A stretch of DNA of 56,815 nt from Bacteroidales bacterium M5 (GCA_001689535.1 LUJP01000041.1:1-56815), one strand, 5' to 3'; counted from the first letter of the stretch, positions 17,122 through 26,866 are shown. Notes: a model not told the origin generated them from the letters alone. Program-made: numbers and translations.

Positions 17122-17895
17122 ATGACCGATTTACTTAATATCGGAGGACGTGATTTCAAATCGCGCCTGTTTGTTGGCACGGGCAAATTCTCGTCCAATG
17201 AACTTATGCTTCGTTCAATAATTGCATCCGGTTCCGAAATGATAACTGTGGCCATGAAGCGCATCGACATGGACCATGAAGAAGAGGACGACATGCTTCG
17301 CCACATCAACCGCGACCATGTCCAGTTCCTGCCCAATACCTCGGGCGTGCGCAATGCAGCCGAGGCTGTTTTGGCCGCCCGGCTCGCCCGCGACTGTTTC
17401 GGCACCGATTTCATCAAACTCGAAATTCATCCCGACCCCAAATATCTTCTTCCGGACCCTATTGAAACTCTTGCCGCTACTGAAGTCCTAGCCAAGGAGG
17501 GTTTTAAAGTTCTTCCTTACATTCAGGCCGACCCCGTCCTCTGCAAGAGGCTGGAGGAAGTCGGAACTGCGGCAGTGATGCCTCTGGGCGCACCTATAGG
17601 AACCAACAAAGGCCTGAAGACTCGCGACCTTCTTGAAATAATCATAGAGGAAAGCCGCGTCCCCGTGGTGATTGATGCCGGTCTCGGAGCACCCTCCCAT
17701 GCAGCCGAAGCCATGGAAATGGGCGCCGATGCCGTCCTTGTCAATACCGCCATAGCTGTTGCCGGTGACCCCGTGGAGATGGCCGTGGCATTCCGTCTTG
17801 CAGTCGAAGCCGGCCGCAAGGCATATCTTGCCGGACTCGGCAACGTGGCGCAGCGCGCTGTAGCCTCAAGTCCCCTCACAAGTTTCCTTGACTAA
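17122..17895 (+). CDS. thiG: Thiazole synthase
   Basis: 257 residues, the usual ThiG length. It builds the thiazole ring from deoxyxylulose phosphate, dehydroglycine and ThiS thiocarboxylate. The active-site lysine is in FIKLEIHPDPKYLLPD, and GAPIGTNKGL with DAGLGAPSHA form the phosphate-binding part of the barrel. A 52-bp gap separates it from thiE. Because thiH and not thiO is present, dehydroglycine would come from tyrosine. Confidence 0.96.
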   Translation: MTDLLNIGGRDFKSRLFVGTGKFSSNELMLRSIIASGSEMITVAMKRIDMDHEEEDDMLRHINRDHVQFLPNTSGVRNAAEAVLAARLARDCFGTDFIKLEIHPDPKYLLPDPIETLAATEVLAKEGFKVLPYIQADPVLCKRLEEVGTAAVMPLGAPIGTNKGLKTRDLLEIIIEESRVPVVIDAGLGAPSHAAEAMEMGADAVLVNTAIAVAGDPVEMAVAFRLAVEAGRKAYLAGLGNVAQRAVASSPLTSFLD

Positions 17896-17918
17896 GAATC
17901 TCGTTAAATGCAATTGTC

Positions 17919-19622
17919 ATGAAAATAGAAAATATAAACGTATCGTCATATCCCGGCTCTGAAAAAATTTACATTGCCGGAAAAATGCACCCCATAAAAG
18001 TGGGAATGCGTCGTATTAATCTCACCCCCACGGTCATCACCGCGGCCGACGGCACCCAGCATCTGCGTGAGAATGCTCCCGTAACCGTCTATGATACCTC
18101 GGGTCCTTACACCGATCCGGCTGTCACTATCGATATCAATGCAGGCATACCGCGCTTGCGTGAGGAATGGACCGCCGCGCGCACCGACCTCGAACAACTC
18201 CCTGCCATCACCTCGGAATACGGCCGCATGCGTCTCGCCGACAAATCTCTCAACTCAATACGTTTCCCCCGCACCTACGCTCCTCTCCGCGGCCGCAAAG
18301 GTTGCGGTATCACGCAGATGGCCCTTGCCCGTGCCGGAGTCATCACGCCTGAAATGGAATATGTGGCCATACGCGAGAACAACAATAACGAGGCCCTCGG
18401 TATCAAATCGAATATCACACCTGAATTTGTTCGCGACGAAATTGCTGCCGGCCGTGCCATTATCCCCGCCAACATCAACCATCCCGAGGCAGAACCGATG
18501 ATTATCGGCCGCAACTTCCTCGTGAAACTCAACACCAATATCGGCAACTCCGCTCTCTCCTCAGGCATTGAGGAGGAGGTGAAGAAAGCAGTCTGGAGCT
18601 GCTACTGGGGTGGCGACACGCTTATGGACCTCTCTACCGGCGACAATATCCACGAAACCCGCGAATGGATTATCCGCAACTGCCCGGTTCCGGTCGGCAC
18701 AGTCCCTGTCTATCAGGCTCTTGAGAAGGTAAACGGCCGCGTGGAGGATCTCTCATGGGAGATATACCGCGATACCCTCATAGAGCAGGCCGAACAGGGT
18801 GTGGACTATTTCACCATCCATGCAGGCGCGCTCCGCGCCCATGCCGATATGGTTGGCGAGCGCCTCACAGGAATCGTGTCGCGCGGCGGCTCTATCATGA
18901 CTTCCTGGGCCGTAATCCATAATGAGGAGAATTTCCTCTATACCCATTTCGACGAGATATGCGAAATCCTTGCCCGTTACGATGTAGCTGTGTCTTTAGG
19001 TGACGGTCTCCGTCCCGGCTCCATTCACGATGCCAACGACCGCTCGCAGTTCCTTGAACTCGATGTACTCGGCGAGCTCACCGAGATTGCATGGAAACAC
19101 AATGTGCAGGTACTTATCGAAGGCCCCGGCCACGTACCCATGCATAAGATCCGTGAGAACATGGACCGTCAGATCGAGAAATGCCATGAGGCGCCGTTCT
19201 ATACCCTCGGCCCGTTGACCACCGATATCGCACCCGGCTACGACCATATCACTTCAGCCATCGGAGCTGCACAGATTGCGTGGATGGGAACAGCCATGAT
19301 ATGCTATGTCACCCCCAAGGAACATCTCGCCCTCCCCACCCTTGAGGATGTGCGCGACGGTGTGGTGACCTATAAGATTGCCGCCCACGCCGCCGACCTG
19401 GCAAAAGGATTCCCCGGTGCACAGGTGCGCGACGACGCCATGAGCCGTGCCCGCTTCGAATTCCGCTGGAAAGACCAGTTCAACCTTTCGCTCGACCCCG
19501 AGCGCGCACGCACTTACTACGTGGAAAGCCATAAGGGCGACGACCATTTCTGCACCATGTGTGGCCCCAACTTCTGCGCTATGAGAATTTCCAAGAAGCT
19601 CGTAGACGATTGTGCTAAATAA
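17919..19622 (+). CDS. thiC: Phosphomethylpyrimidine synthase
   Basis: 567 residues. This radical-SAM enzyme converts AIR to HMP-P. The conserved ThiC core (QMALARAGVITPEMEY, GDGLRPGSIHDAND, EGPGHVPMH) is intact, and the C-terminal cluster motif CTMCGPNFC gives the CxxCxxxxC ligands. It lies 23 bp after thiG and its end meets the start of thiH. Confidence 0.97.
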   Translation: MKIENINVSSYPGSEKIYIAGKMHPIKVGMRRINLTPTVITAADGTQHLRENAPVTVYDTSGPYTDPAVTIDINAGIPRLREEWTAARTDLEQLPAITSEYGRMRLADKSLNSIRFPRTYAPLRGRKGCGITQMALARAGVITPEMEYVAIRENNNNEALGIKSNITPEFVRDEIAAGRAIIPANINHPEAEPMIIGRNFLVKLNTNIGNSALSSGIEEEVKKAVWSCYWGGDTLMDLSTGDNIHETREWIIRNCPVPVGTVPVYQALEKVNGRVEDLSWEIYRDTLIEQAEQGVDYFTIHAGALRAHADMVGERLTGIVSRGGSIMTSWAVIHNEENFLYTHFDEICEILARYDVAVSLGDGLRPGSIHDANDRSQFLELDVLGELTEIAWKHNVQVLIEGPGHVPMHKIRENMDRQIEKCHEAPFYTLGPLTTDIAPGYDHITSAIGAAQIAWMGTAMICYVTPKEHLALPTLEDVRDGVVTYKIAAHAADLAKGFPGAQVRDDAMSRARFEFRWKDQFNLSLDPERARTYYVESHKGDDHFCTMCGPNFCAMRISKKLVDDCAK

Positions 19623-19629
19623 TCCGGAA

Positions 19630-20739
19630 ATGTTTTACGACGAACTTAAAAAGTATTCCTGGGACGCCACCACTCAGGAGATTCTCGGCATGACCTCGGC
19701 TGATGTCGAGGCGGCTCTCTCGAGGCCGGTCGCCACTGTACGCGACTTCATGGCGCTGATTTCTCCTGCGGCAACCCCTTATATCGAGCAGATGGCGGCG
19801 CTGTCACGCCGTTATACCCTCGAGAGATTCGGGAAAACCATTTCGATGTACATCCCCATGTATGTCTCCAACGCATGTACCAACCACTGTGTGTACTGCG
19901 GCTTCAATCATCATAATCCCCTGGAGCGCGTCACCCTCACGCTTGAGCAGGTTGAGAATGAGTGCAAGGCTATCCGCCGCCTCGGACCGTTCGAGAACCT
20001 CCTCATAGTGTCCGGCGAGTTCCCTACCCTCAACGGTGTGGACTATCTGGAAAAGGTGCTTAAAGTTGCGCGCCCTTACTTCAACAATCTCACCATCGAG
20101 GTGATGCCGATGAAGCAGCGCGATTACGAGCGCCTCACCCACAGCGGACTCAATGGTGTGGTATGTTTCCAGGAGACTTATAATGAAGCCAACTACCGCA
20201 ATTACCATCCCCGTGGCATGAAGTCCATTTTCGAATGGCGCGTAAACGGTTTCGACCGCATGGGAGCAGCCGGGGTCCACAAGATAGGAATGGGTGTGCT
20301 GATAGGCCTCGAGGACTGGCGCACGGATGTAACCATGATGGCCCGTCACCTGCGCTATCTGCGGAAAAATTACTGGCGCACGCGTTTCAGCATAAACTTT
20401 CCCCGTATGTGCCCTTCCGAGGGAGGATACACGCCTTCAGTCATAATGTCGGACCGCGAACTCGCCCAGCTTACGTTCGCATTCCGCATTTTCGATCACG
20501 ATGTGGACATCTCCTACTCCACCCGCGAGACGCCCGAGTTCCGCGCCAACATGATGAAACTCGGCGTCACTTCCATGAGCGCCGGAAGCAAGACCGAACC
20601 CGGAGGTTACTATTCCACCCCCGAGGCTCTCGAGCAGTTCGAGGTCTCCGACTCCCGCACCCCCGCTCAGGTCACAGAGGAAATCCGCGCTCTCGGCTAC
20701 GAGGCCGTCTGGAAAGACTGGGATAAAATCTTTGACTGA
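19630..20739 (+). CDS. thiH: 2-iminoacetate synthase (tyrosine lyase)
   Basis: A radical-SAM enzyme that cleaves tyrosine to dehydroglycine and p-cresol for the thiazole ring. CTNHCVYCGFNHHN holds the CxxxCxxC cluster, with the ThiH pattern RFSINFPRMCPSEGG and the C-terminal SAGSKTEPGGY. The ATG at 19630 gives 369 residues, close to normal; a GTG at 19612 would overlap thiC by 11 bp and add six residues. It is the last gene of the operon. Confidence 0.95.
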   Translation: MFYDELKKYSWDATTQEILGMTSADVEAALSRPVATVRDFMALISPAATPYIEQMAALSRRYTLERFGKTISMYIPMYVSNACTNHCVYCGFNHHNPLERVTLTLEQVENECKAIRRLGPFENLLIVSGEFPTLNGVDYLEKVLKVARPYFNNLTIEVMPMKQRDYERLTHSGLNGVVCFQETYNEANYRNYHPRGMKSIFEWRVNGFDRMGAAGVHKIGMGVLIGLEDWRTDVTMMARHLRYLRKNYWRTRFSINFPRMCPSEGGYTPSVIMSDRELAQLTFAFRIFDHDVDISYSTRETPEFRANMMKLGVTSMSAGSKTEPGGYYSTPEALEQFEVSDSRTPAQVTEEIRALGYEAVWKDWDKIFD

Positions 20740-20775
20740 TATTTCAGCCCGTATACTTCTCTCTTGTCACCAAAC

Positions 20776-20828
20776 AGATTGCAGGAAGCAGATTTTTTAG
20801 TAAATTTGCGGCCTGCAATCTTTTTTAT
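20776..20828 (+). terminator. Inverted repeat enclosing the valS promoter / possible thi-operon terminator
   Basis: AGATTGCAGG (20776-20785) and CCTGCAATCT (20812-20821) are perfect 10-bp inverted arms with a 26-nt loop, followed directly by TTTTT. This fits a terminator for the thiamin operon, though the loop is long. The valS promoter lies inside the loop, so the arms could also be a regulator site. Confidence 0.5.
20778..20808 (+). promoter_or_regulatory. valS promoter
   Basis: ATTG (20778-20781), a 19-bp spacer and TAAATTTG (20801-20808) fit the Bacteroidetes consensus. The leader to the valS start would be about 50 nt. Confidence 0.75.
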
Positions 20829-20864
20829 AAGCTAACAGCATTCTTGCAATAAGATTTTACCAAT

Positions 20865-23486
20865 ATGAACGAGCTGGCTCCAAAATACAATCCCTCGGAA
20901 GTCGAGGACAAATGGTATGCCTACTGGATGGACCACAATCTTTTCCATAGCGAACCCGACAGTCGCGAACCCTATTGTATCGTGATTCCGCCTCCAAACG
21001 TCACCGGAGTCCTTCACATGGGTCACATGCTCAACAATACCATTCAGGACATTCTTGTCCGTCGCGCCAGAATGGACGGCAAAAATGCTCTTTGGGTGCC
21101 TGGCACCGACCACGCAGCCATTGCCACCGAAGCTAAGGTCGTGGCCAAGCTCGCTGCAGAAGGAATTAAGAAAACCGACCTCACCCGCGAGGAATTCCTG
21201 AAGCATGCCTGGGACTGGACCGAGAAATACGGCGGCATAATCCTCACACAGCTCCGTAAGCTCGGCGCATCATGCGATTGGGAGCGCACGGCCTTCACCA
21301 TGGACCCCATCCGCTCCAAATCGGTAATCAAAGTATTTGTCGACCTTTACCGTAAGGGACTCATCTATCGAGGCAAGCGAATGGTAAACTGGGACCCCAA
21401 AGCCCGCACAGCCCTGAGCGACATCGAGGTTATATATAAAGAGGAGCACAGCAAGCTCTACTATCTCCGCTACAAGATTGTAGGCGAGGACGGTTATGCA
21501 ATCGTGGCTACTACTCGTCCGGAGACAATCATGGGCGACACCGCCATGTGCATCAATCCCGCCGATCCGAAGAACCAGCATCTCCGCGGCAAGCGCGTGA
21601 TTGTGCCCCTTGTAGGCCGTGAGATTCCCGTGATCGAGGATGACTACGTGGATATAGAATTCGGCACCGGCTGCCTCAAGGTTACCCCGGCTCACGACAT
21701 GAACGACTACATGCTTGGTCAGAAACACAATCTCGAATCCATCGACATTTTCAACGACGACGCTACCCTCTCCGAAGCCGCCGGAATGTACGTTGGCATG
21801 GATCGTTTCGCCTGCCGCGAGCAGCTTGCCAAAGATCTTCAGGAAGCCGGACTTATAGAAAAAATAGAAAACTACGAGAATAAGGTAGGATATTCCGAAC
21901 GCAACTCCGACACAGTCACCGAGCCGCGCCTCTCCGACCAGTGGTTCCTCAAGATGGATTCCCTCGCAAAGCCGGCTCTCGAAGCCGTTGAGGAGGATGT
22001 CGTGAGATTTATTCCCGAGAAATTCAAGAACACCTACCGCAGATGGATGACCGAGATTCGCGACTGGTGTATCTCGCGTCAGCTCTGGTGGGGTCACCGC
22101 GTGCCCGCATGGTATCTCCCCGACGGTTCTTTCGTTGTCGCAGAGGATGCCGATGAGGCCCTTGAGCTTGCACGCCGCGAGAATCCTGCAATCAATGCCT
22201 CCGACCTCCGTCAGGATGAAGATTCCTTCGATACCTGGTTCTCCTCCTGGCTCTGGCCTATCACCCTGTTCAACGGCATACTCGAGCCGAACAACAAGGA
22301 GATGCAGTATTATTATCCAACCTCCGACCTTGTTACCGGTCCCGATATCATTTTCTTCTGGGTGGCCCGCATGATCATGGCCGGATACGAGTTTATAGGC
22401 AAGCAACCCTTCAACAACGTATACTTCACAGGCATTGTGCGCGACGAAATTGGCCGTAAAATGTCAAAACAGCTTGGAAACTCGCCTGATCCACTGCAGC
22501 TTATCGAAGAGTACGGCGCCGATGGTGTGCGCGTGGGAATCATGCTTTCCGCTCCCGCCGGCAACGACATTTTCTTCGACAAGAAACTCTGTGAGACCGG
22601 ACGTAACTTCTGCAACAAGATCTGGAACGCGTTCCGTCTCGTAAAGGGCTGGGAAGTCAGCGAAAGCGCCGAACGCCCCGAGGCATCACGTCTCGCCGCC
22701 CAGTGGATGCGCTCGCGTCTTGATGCGTCAATCGCCGAGATAAACGACCTCATGGCCAAATTCCGCATCTCCGAGGCCCTGAAAGAAGTCTATCGCCTGT
22801 TCTGGGACGAGTTCTCGGCCTGGTATCTCGAGGCTGTCAAGCCTGCCTACGGCTCACCAGTAGACCGCCAGACACTTTCCGATACTCTCGGTTTCTTCGA
22901 CGAGCTCCTCCGTCTTCTCCATCCATTCATGCCATTTATCACCGAAGAACTCTGGCAGCACATCTCCGAGCGCCGTCCCGGAGAATCTATAATGTATGCC
23001 CCCACTCCTGCTGCCGGAACTCCCGACGCCTCCATTATCAATCTCATGGAGACCGTAAAGGAGGCCGTCAACGGCGTGCGAAATGTACGCGCCGTAAAGA
23101 ACCTTCCCAACAAGCAGGCTCTTGCGCTCAATCTTCTCGGTACATGGGACGAGCGCGCCGATGCTCTGTGCATAAAGCTCGCCAACCTCTCGGAAGTCAA
23201 CCACAACGCAGCCAAGGACGCCGCGGCCGCGGCGTTCATGGTAGGCACACTTGAGGTCAACGTACCCCTCGCCGACAATATCGACGTAGAAGCCGAGATT
23301 GCCAAGCTGAGTAAAGACGTGGACTACCTTGAAGGATTCAAGGCCTCCGTACTCAAAAAGCTATCCAACGAGCGCTTCGTGTCCAACGCTCCCGCTCAGG
23401 TTGTAGAGGCAGAACGCCGCAAACTCGCCGACGCCGAGTCCAAGCTCAACTCCCTCCACGCCGCCATAGCAGCCCTCCGCAAATAA
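20865..23486 (+). CDS. valS: Valyl-tRNA synthetase
   Basis: An 873-residue class I synthetase. The HIGH-type motif reads HMGHM in PPPNVTGVLHMGHML, the editing domain has TTRPETIMGDTA, and the KMSKS loop reads KMSKQ in GRKMSKQLGNSPDP. The C-terminal 70 residues form the coiled-coil arm typical of ValRS (EIAKLSKDVDYLEGF to the end). It is a single-gene unit with its own promoter and a terminator downstream. Confidence 0.97.
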   Translation: MNELAPKYNPSEVEDKWYAYWMDHNLFHSEPDSREPYCIVIPPPNVTGVLHMGHMLNNTIQDILVRRARMDGKNALWVPGTDHAAIATEAKVVAKLAAEGIKKTDLTREEFLKHAWDWTEKYGGIILTQLRKLGASCDWERTAFTMDPIRSKSVIKVFVDLYRKGLIYRGKRMVNWDPKARTALSDIEVIYKEEHSKLYYLRYKIVGEDGYAIVATTRPETIMGDTAMCINPADPKNQHLRGKRVIVPLVGREIPVIEDDYVDIEFGTGCLKVTPAHDMNDYMLGQKHNLESIDIFNDDATLSEAAGMYVGMDRFACREQLAKDLQEAGLIEKIENYENKVGYSERNSDTVTEPRLSDQWFLKMDSLAKPALEAVEEDVVRFIPEKFKNTYRRWMTEIRDWCISRQLWWGHRVPAWYLPDGSFVVAEDADEALELARRENPAINASDLRQDEDSFDTWFSSWLWPITLFNGILEPNNKEMQYYYPTSDLVTGPDIIFFWVARMIMAGYEFIGKQPFNNVYFTGIVRDEIGRKMSKQLGNSPDPLQLIEEYGADGVRVGIMLSAPAGNDIFFDKKLCETGRNFCNKIWNAFRLVKGWEVSESAERPEASRLAAQWMRSRLDASIAEINDLMAKFRISEALKEVYRLFWDEFSAWYLEAVKPAYGSPVDRQTLSDTLGFFDELLRLLHPFMPFITEELWQHISERRPGESIMYAPTPAAGTPDASIINLMETVKEAVNGVRNVRAVKNLPNKQALALNLLGTWDERADALCIKLANLSEVNHNAAKDAAAAAFMVGTLEVNVPLADNIDVEAEIAKLSKDVDYLEGFKASVLKKLSNERFVSNAPAQVVEAERRKLADAESKLNSLHAAIAALRK

Positions 23487-23505
23487 ATCCCCCCTAAAAA
23501 CCATA

Positions 23506-23548
23506 AAGGCGGTGAGTCAAATCATCTGACCCACCGCCTTCTTTTTAT
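23506..23548. terminator. Bidirectional terminator between valS and the PepSY-like gene
   Basis: AAGGCGGTG / CACCGCCTT (9 bp) with an inner GTCA/TGAC stem is followed by CTTTTTATT on the plus strand. An A-rich flank on the other side could serve the convergent gene. Confidence 0.85.
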
Positions 23549-23570
23549 TCTGTCGAATATCGCAAATCAC

Positions 23571-24077
23571 TTAAATCAAGCGGCCGTCGCCGGTGAAGCG
23601 GAGATTGTCATACTCCACTTCGCGTAGCTCTACTTTATATCCCATTCCGGAATGTTTTATGGTCTCTACATTCTCGGCCTGTTTCTTCTTCAGCAGTTCT
23701 TTGAAAGCGCGCTCAGGAAGGAGAGATTTCACAATTGAAATAGGAAGTGTGCGTTTACCGGGAGCATCAACCTCGGTCCAGTCGCCTTTGCCGTTGAATT
23801 CAATTTCTGTACCTTCGGCAAACTCCACCTCGTAAGTGTTGTCGGCAAACTCCTGCTCCACAGTCACGGGCATTCCGTAGGCTACAAAAGTCTCTTCAAT
23901 CAACTCACGTGCTTTCTGCGGAAGCCCTGAATAAGACTCGGAACCAGAAATCACGGGCCCCACTCCGCCGTACATCACAGTGCGGATAGCCGCCTCGGGA
24001 TTGGCCGGTTGCTGACCGATTGCCAGAACTGCAAACAGAAGTCCGGTTATAGCTGTGGCACAAATTTTCAGTTTCAT
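23571..24077 (-). CDS. Secreted PepSY-like (DUF2874) protein
   Basis: 168 residues with a signal peptide (about 1-21). Two PepSY-like halves are recognisable by the pattern YEVEFAEGTEIEFNGKGDW followed by LPISIVKSLLPERAF, and by the C-terminal YKVELREVEYDNLRFTGDGRLI. Such periplasmic proteins are common in Bacteroidales and have no established function. It precedes no obvious partner; nadE lies 57 bp upstream on the same strand. Confidence 0.85.
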   Translation of the reverse strand: MKLKICATAITGLLFAVLAIGQQPANPEAAIRTVMYGGVGPVISGSESYSGLPQKARELIEETFVAYGMPVTVEQEFADNTYEVEFAEGTEIEFNGKGDWTEVDAPGKRTLPISIVKSLLPERAFKELLKKKQAENVETIKHSGMGYKVELREVEYDNLRFTGDGRLI

Positions 24078-24134
24078 AACATTGTATTTAAGAAAAGGAT
24101 TTTAACCATTTCAAATACAACGTTCTTCATCTGC

Positions 24135-26033
24135 TTAAAGTTCACGTTCAAGAAGTTCCACTTCCTTTAACCACACCGCCGAAGAGGCATCGCTCGGCAT
24201 CCGCCAGTCACCACGCGGAGATAGACTTACGCTGCCCACCTTGGGGCCGTCGGGCATACACGAGCGTTTGAATTGCTGTGTGAAAAACCGGCGGTAGAAA
24301 GTCTTCATCCACTTCAGAATGGTCGCGCCGTCATATTTCCCGTCAAATGCCTTTCGGGCCAGCCTATAGACCCTCCGGGGAGTAAAGCCATAACGAAGCA
24401 TGTAATACAGGAAGAAGTCAGAGAGCTCGTATGGCCCCACAAACGATTCCGTCTTCTGCTCGATGTTGCCGTGCTCATCGGGAGGTGTCAGTTCCGGGCT
24501 GATCGGAGTCTCTACCACGCTCATAAGCGTGTCGTGCAGTTCCTTGTTTTCACAGGTCTGGGCATACCACCTTACGAGATATTTCACCAGCGTTTTAGGC
24601 ACCCCCGCATTGACGCCATACATCGACATCTGGTCGCCGTTGTAGGTAGCCCATCCGAGAGCGAGTTCCGAAAGGTCTCCCGTTCCCAGAACGATTCCAC
24701 CGAGTCTGTTGGAGAGATCCATGAGAATCTGGGTGCGTTCCCTTGCCTGGCTGTTCTCATACGTGACATCATGTTTGTCGGGGTCCTGACCTATATCCGA
24801 AAAATGTTGCATCACGGCCTTTCCGATAGGTATCTCCATTATAGTTATGCCTAAAAGCGTCATCATCTTCAGAGCGTTGTCGTAAGTGCGGCTGGTAGTA
24901 CCGAATCCGGGCATCGTCACGCCTATTATGTCTTTTACATCTCCACCCAGAGCCTTGACAGTCCTGTGGGCCACAAGAAGGGCCAGCGTAGAGTCCAGTC
25001 CGCCGCTTATTCCCACTACAATCCTGTTGCTGCCCACGGCATTCAGCCGTCGTGCAAGTCCACATTCCTGAATTGTCGCGATCTCTATGCACCGTTCATC
25101 AAGAATAGTGTCTTCCGACGGCACGAAGGGGTGAGCATCCACTTTACGGTATTTCAGGTCACTCGCGCTTTCACCGCCAACGGTGGAGGGTACAGCCACG
25201 GTCTCTCCTATCTCATTTCTCTGGCATTCGGCAAACGTCGATGTATGCCTCCTGTCGTGGTTTATTGCCTCGATATCTATGTCTGCTATAGTAACTGGAT
25301 GTTCAAGAAATTTCCTGCGGTCGTTGCATGCAATCACGGATCCGTTTTCTGCAATTACTGTTTTCGGAAGATAAACCACGTCGGTGGTCGATTCACCGAA
25401 CCCTGCCGAAGCATAAACATAACCGCAGAGGCATCTGCCAGACTGCTGCGCTATCAGCTGCATGAGATAGCCGTTCTTACCTATCACATCGTCAGATGCG
25501 CTCAGATTGAATATCACCTGCGCTCCTTCAAGAGCCATACGCGATGATGGTGGAACTGTCGCCCACAGATCTTCGCAGATCTCTATACCTATTTTAGCTC
25601 CGTGGCTTTCAAATATCCCGCAACTCATTTCCGGTTGCGCCGGTGCGAACCAACGTCGCTCATAGAATTCACTGTAAGTAGGAAGATAGGTTTTGGCCAC
25701 AAGGGTCTTTTCACCGTCATGAACGAATGCCGCGCAATTGTAAAGCGCGCCGGAAATCTCAACCGGAACACCCACTATCACATCTACATTCCTGCCTCGC
25801 GATGCCTCGACAATCTTTTCGAGACCCGCAGCCGCCGAATTCAGAAGAGTGCGGTCCATGAATAAATCGCCGCAGGTGTAGCCTGTGATACAAAGCTCGG
25901 GAAACACTGCTGTCTCCACTCCCTCGTCCTCAAGTTTGTCCATGACCTCAATTATCTTCTTCACATTGAAGTCTACATCACACACTCTCATCTCGGGAGC
26001 CACTGCAGCCACTCTAAGAAAACCGTCTTTCAT
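24135..26033 (-). CDS. nadE: Glutamine-dependent NAD+ synthetase
   Basis: 632 residues. The N-terminal nitrilase-type glutaminase domain (1-290) has its Glu46 (FPELC), Lys114 (AKTYLP) and Cys153 (EICEDLW) triad. The C-terminal ATP-pyrophosphatase domain has SGGLDS in VVGISGGLDSTLALL and makes NAD+ from deamido-NAD+. The two-domain form explains use of glutamine as nitrogen source. A minus-strand -7 element (TAAATTTG, 26060-26067) lies 27 bp upstream of the start. Confidence 0.97.
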   Translation of the reverse strand: MKDGFLRVAAVAPEMRVCDVDFNVKKIIEVMDKLEDEGVETAVFPELCITGYTCGDLFMDRTLLNSAAAGLEKIVEASRGRNVDVIVGVPVEISGALYNCAAFVHDGEKTLVAKTYLPTYSEFYERRWFAPAQPEMSCGIFESHGAKIGIEICEDLWATVPPSSRMALEGAQVIFNLSASDDVIGKNGYLMQLIAQQSGRCLCGYVYASAGFGESTTDVVYLPKTVIAENGSVIACNDRRKFLEHPVTIADIDIEAINHDRRHTSTFAECQRNEIGETVAVPSTVGGESASDLKYRKVDAHPFVPSEDTILDERCIEIATIQECGLARRLNAVGSNRIVVGISGGLDSTLALLVAHRTVKALGGDVKDIIGVTMPGFGTTSRTYDNALKMMTLLGITIMEIPIGKAVMQHFSDIGQDPDKHDVTYENSQARERTQILMDLSNRLGGIVLGTGDLSELALGWATYNGDQMSMYGVNAGVPKTLVKYLVRWYAQTCENKELHDTLMSVVETPISPELTPPDEHGNIEQKTESFVGPYELSDFFLYYMLRYGFTPRRVYRLARKAFDGKYDGATILKWMKTFYRRFFTQQFKRSCMPDGPKVGSVSLSPRGDWRMPSDASSAVWLKEVELLEREL

Positions 26034-26059
26034 ATCCGTTCTATGATTGAATTAACACG

Positions 26060-26118
26060 CAAATTTAACAATTTGTCATTAATCCTAACATGAATTCCGG
26101 GATAATGGTTTACCTTTG
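26060..26118. promoter_or_regulatory. Divergent -7 elements of nadE and the OMP gene
   Basis: TAAATTTG on the minus strand (26060-26067) serves nadE, and TACCTTTG on the plus strand (26111-26118) serves the barrel protein. Both match TAnnTTTG; matching -33 elements are weak. Confidence 0.45.
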
Positions 26119-26168
26119 TGACATCGTTTCGCGGCTCCGGCCGTGAATCATTCCAATAAGTATTCGCC

Positions 26169-26708
26169 ATGAACACCTTATCCGTTTCAGTAAGAAGGCT
26201 TATCACAGCCGCGCTTCTTTCACTATCGTTTATTCCCGGCACCCTCATGGCCTCGGAGCATGAAAAGACAGCTGGTCTCCTCGGAGGATACACTACGCGT
26301 AACTCCACCGCCGTTGCCGGTATTTATTTCTCATACCGTTTTGCTCCCTACTATAGGATGCAGCCATCCATAGAATATTATTTCCGGAAAAACAATGTCG
26401 ACGGATTCTCCTTCAACCTTGACAACCAGTTCCCCATAGCCATAGGAGCCCAGAAACGTTGCAACTTCTATCCCCTGGCAGGTTTCTCCTACTCAACATA
26501 CTCCCGCTTCCTTTCTCTCGTAGAAAACAAAAGCACAAATAACGAAGAGGACACTTCACGTCGCACAAACCGCCTGGGCCTGAATGCTGGCGCTGGCATG
26601 GAATGGTTCATAACGCCCAACATGCGTCTGGCCGTCGAAGCCAAATGCAAGCTTATGAAGAACTACACCTGCGGCGTCTTCTCCGCCGCCATAGGCTATA
26701 TCTTCTAA
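26169..26708 (+). CDS. Small outer-membrane beta-barrel protein
   Basis: 179 residues. After a signal peptide (about 1-28, ending LMASE) the chain shows alternating beta-strand character typical of an eight-stranded barrel (GIYFSYRFAPYYRMQPSIEYYF, AIGAQKRCNFYPLAGFSYS, LRLAVEAKCKL) and ends with the C-terminal aromatic IGYIF needed for barrel assembly. It resembles the OmpW/OmpX-like porin family group. No substrate is known. It converges with the acyl-CoA synthetase gene. Confidence 0.85.
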   Translation: MNTLSVSVRRLITAALLSLSFIPGTLMASEHEKTAGLLGGYTTRNSTAVAGIYFSYRFAPYYRMQPSIEYYFRKNNVDGFSFNLDNQFPIAIGAQKRCNFYPLAGFSYSTYSRFLSLVENKSTNNEEDTSRRTNRLGLNAGAGMEWFITPNMRLAVEAKCKLMKNYTCGVFSAAIGYIF

Positions 26709-26790
26709 AAAATCCCCTTATAACGCTTCAATACATAAGCTGTATTTAGGGAGGCAACACAAAATAAGTTGATTAAACAAGGATAACGCA

Positions 26791-26866
26791 GGCGGCTCAC
26801 GGAGTGGCGATATCCTTATCGCCACCGGTTGAGCGTCGATGAAGACATCGACGCTCAATGACCGCC
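26791..26866. other. Three-way-junction structured element
   Basis: Outer arms GGCGG-C-TCA (26791-26799) and TGACCGCC (26859-26866) enclose two perfect hairpins: 9 bp with loop TCCT (26804-26825), and 13 bp with loop AAGA (26829-26858). The whole forms a compact three-way junction, as RNA or as a DNA cruciform. It lies in the 227-bp gap between the convergent barrel-protein and acyl-CoA synthetase genes, 4 bp before copy 2 of the short repeat. Confidence 0.65.

Noticed and set aside
21270..22406. Minus-strand ORF of 378 codons
   Set aside because: It is antisense to valS; GC-biased third positions in valS create the long open frame.
26030..26308. Minus-strand ORF of 92 codons overlapping the nadE start and the barrel-protein start
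   Set aside because: It covers the divergent promoter region and both real gene starts; low coding character.
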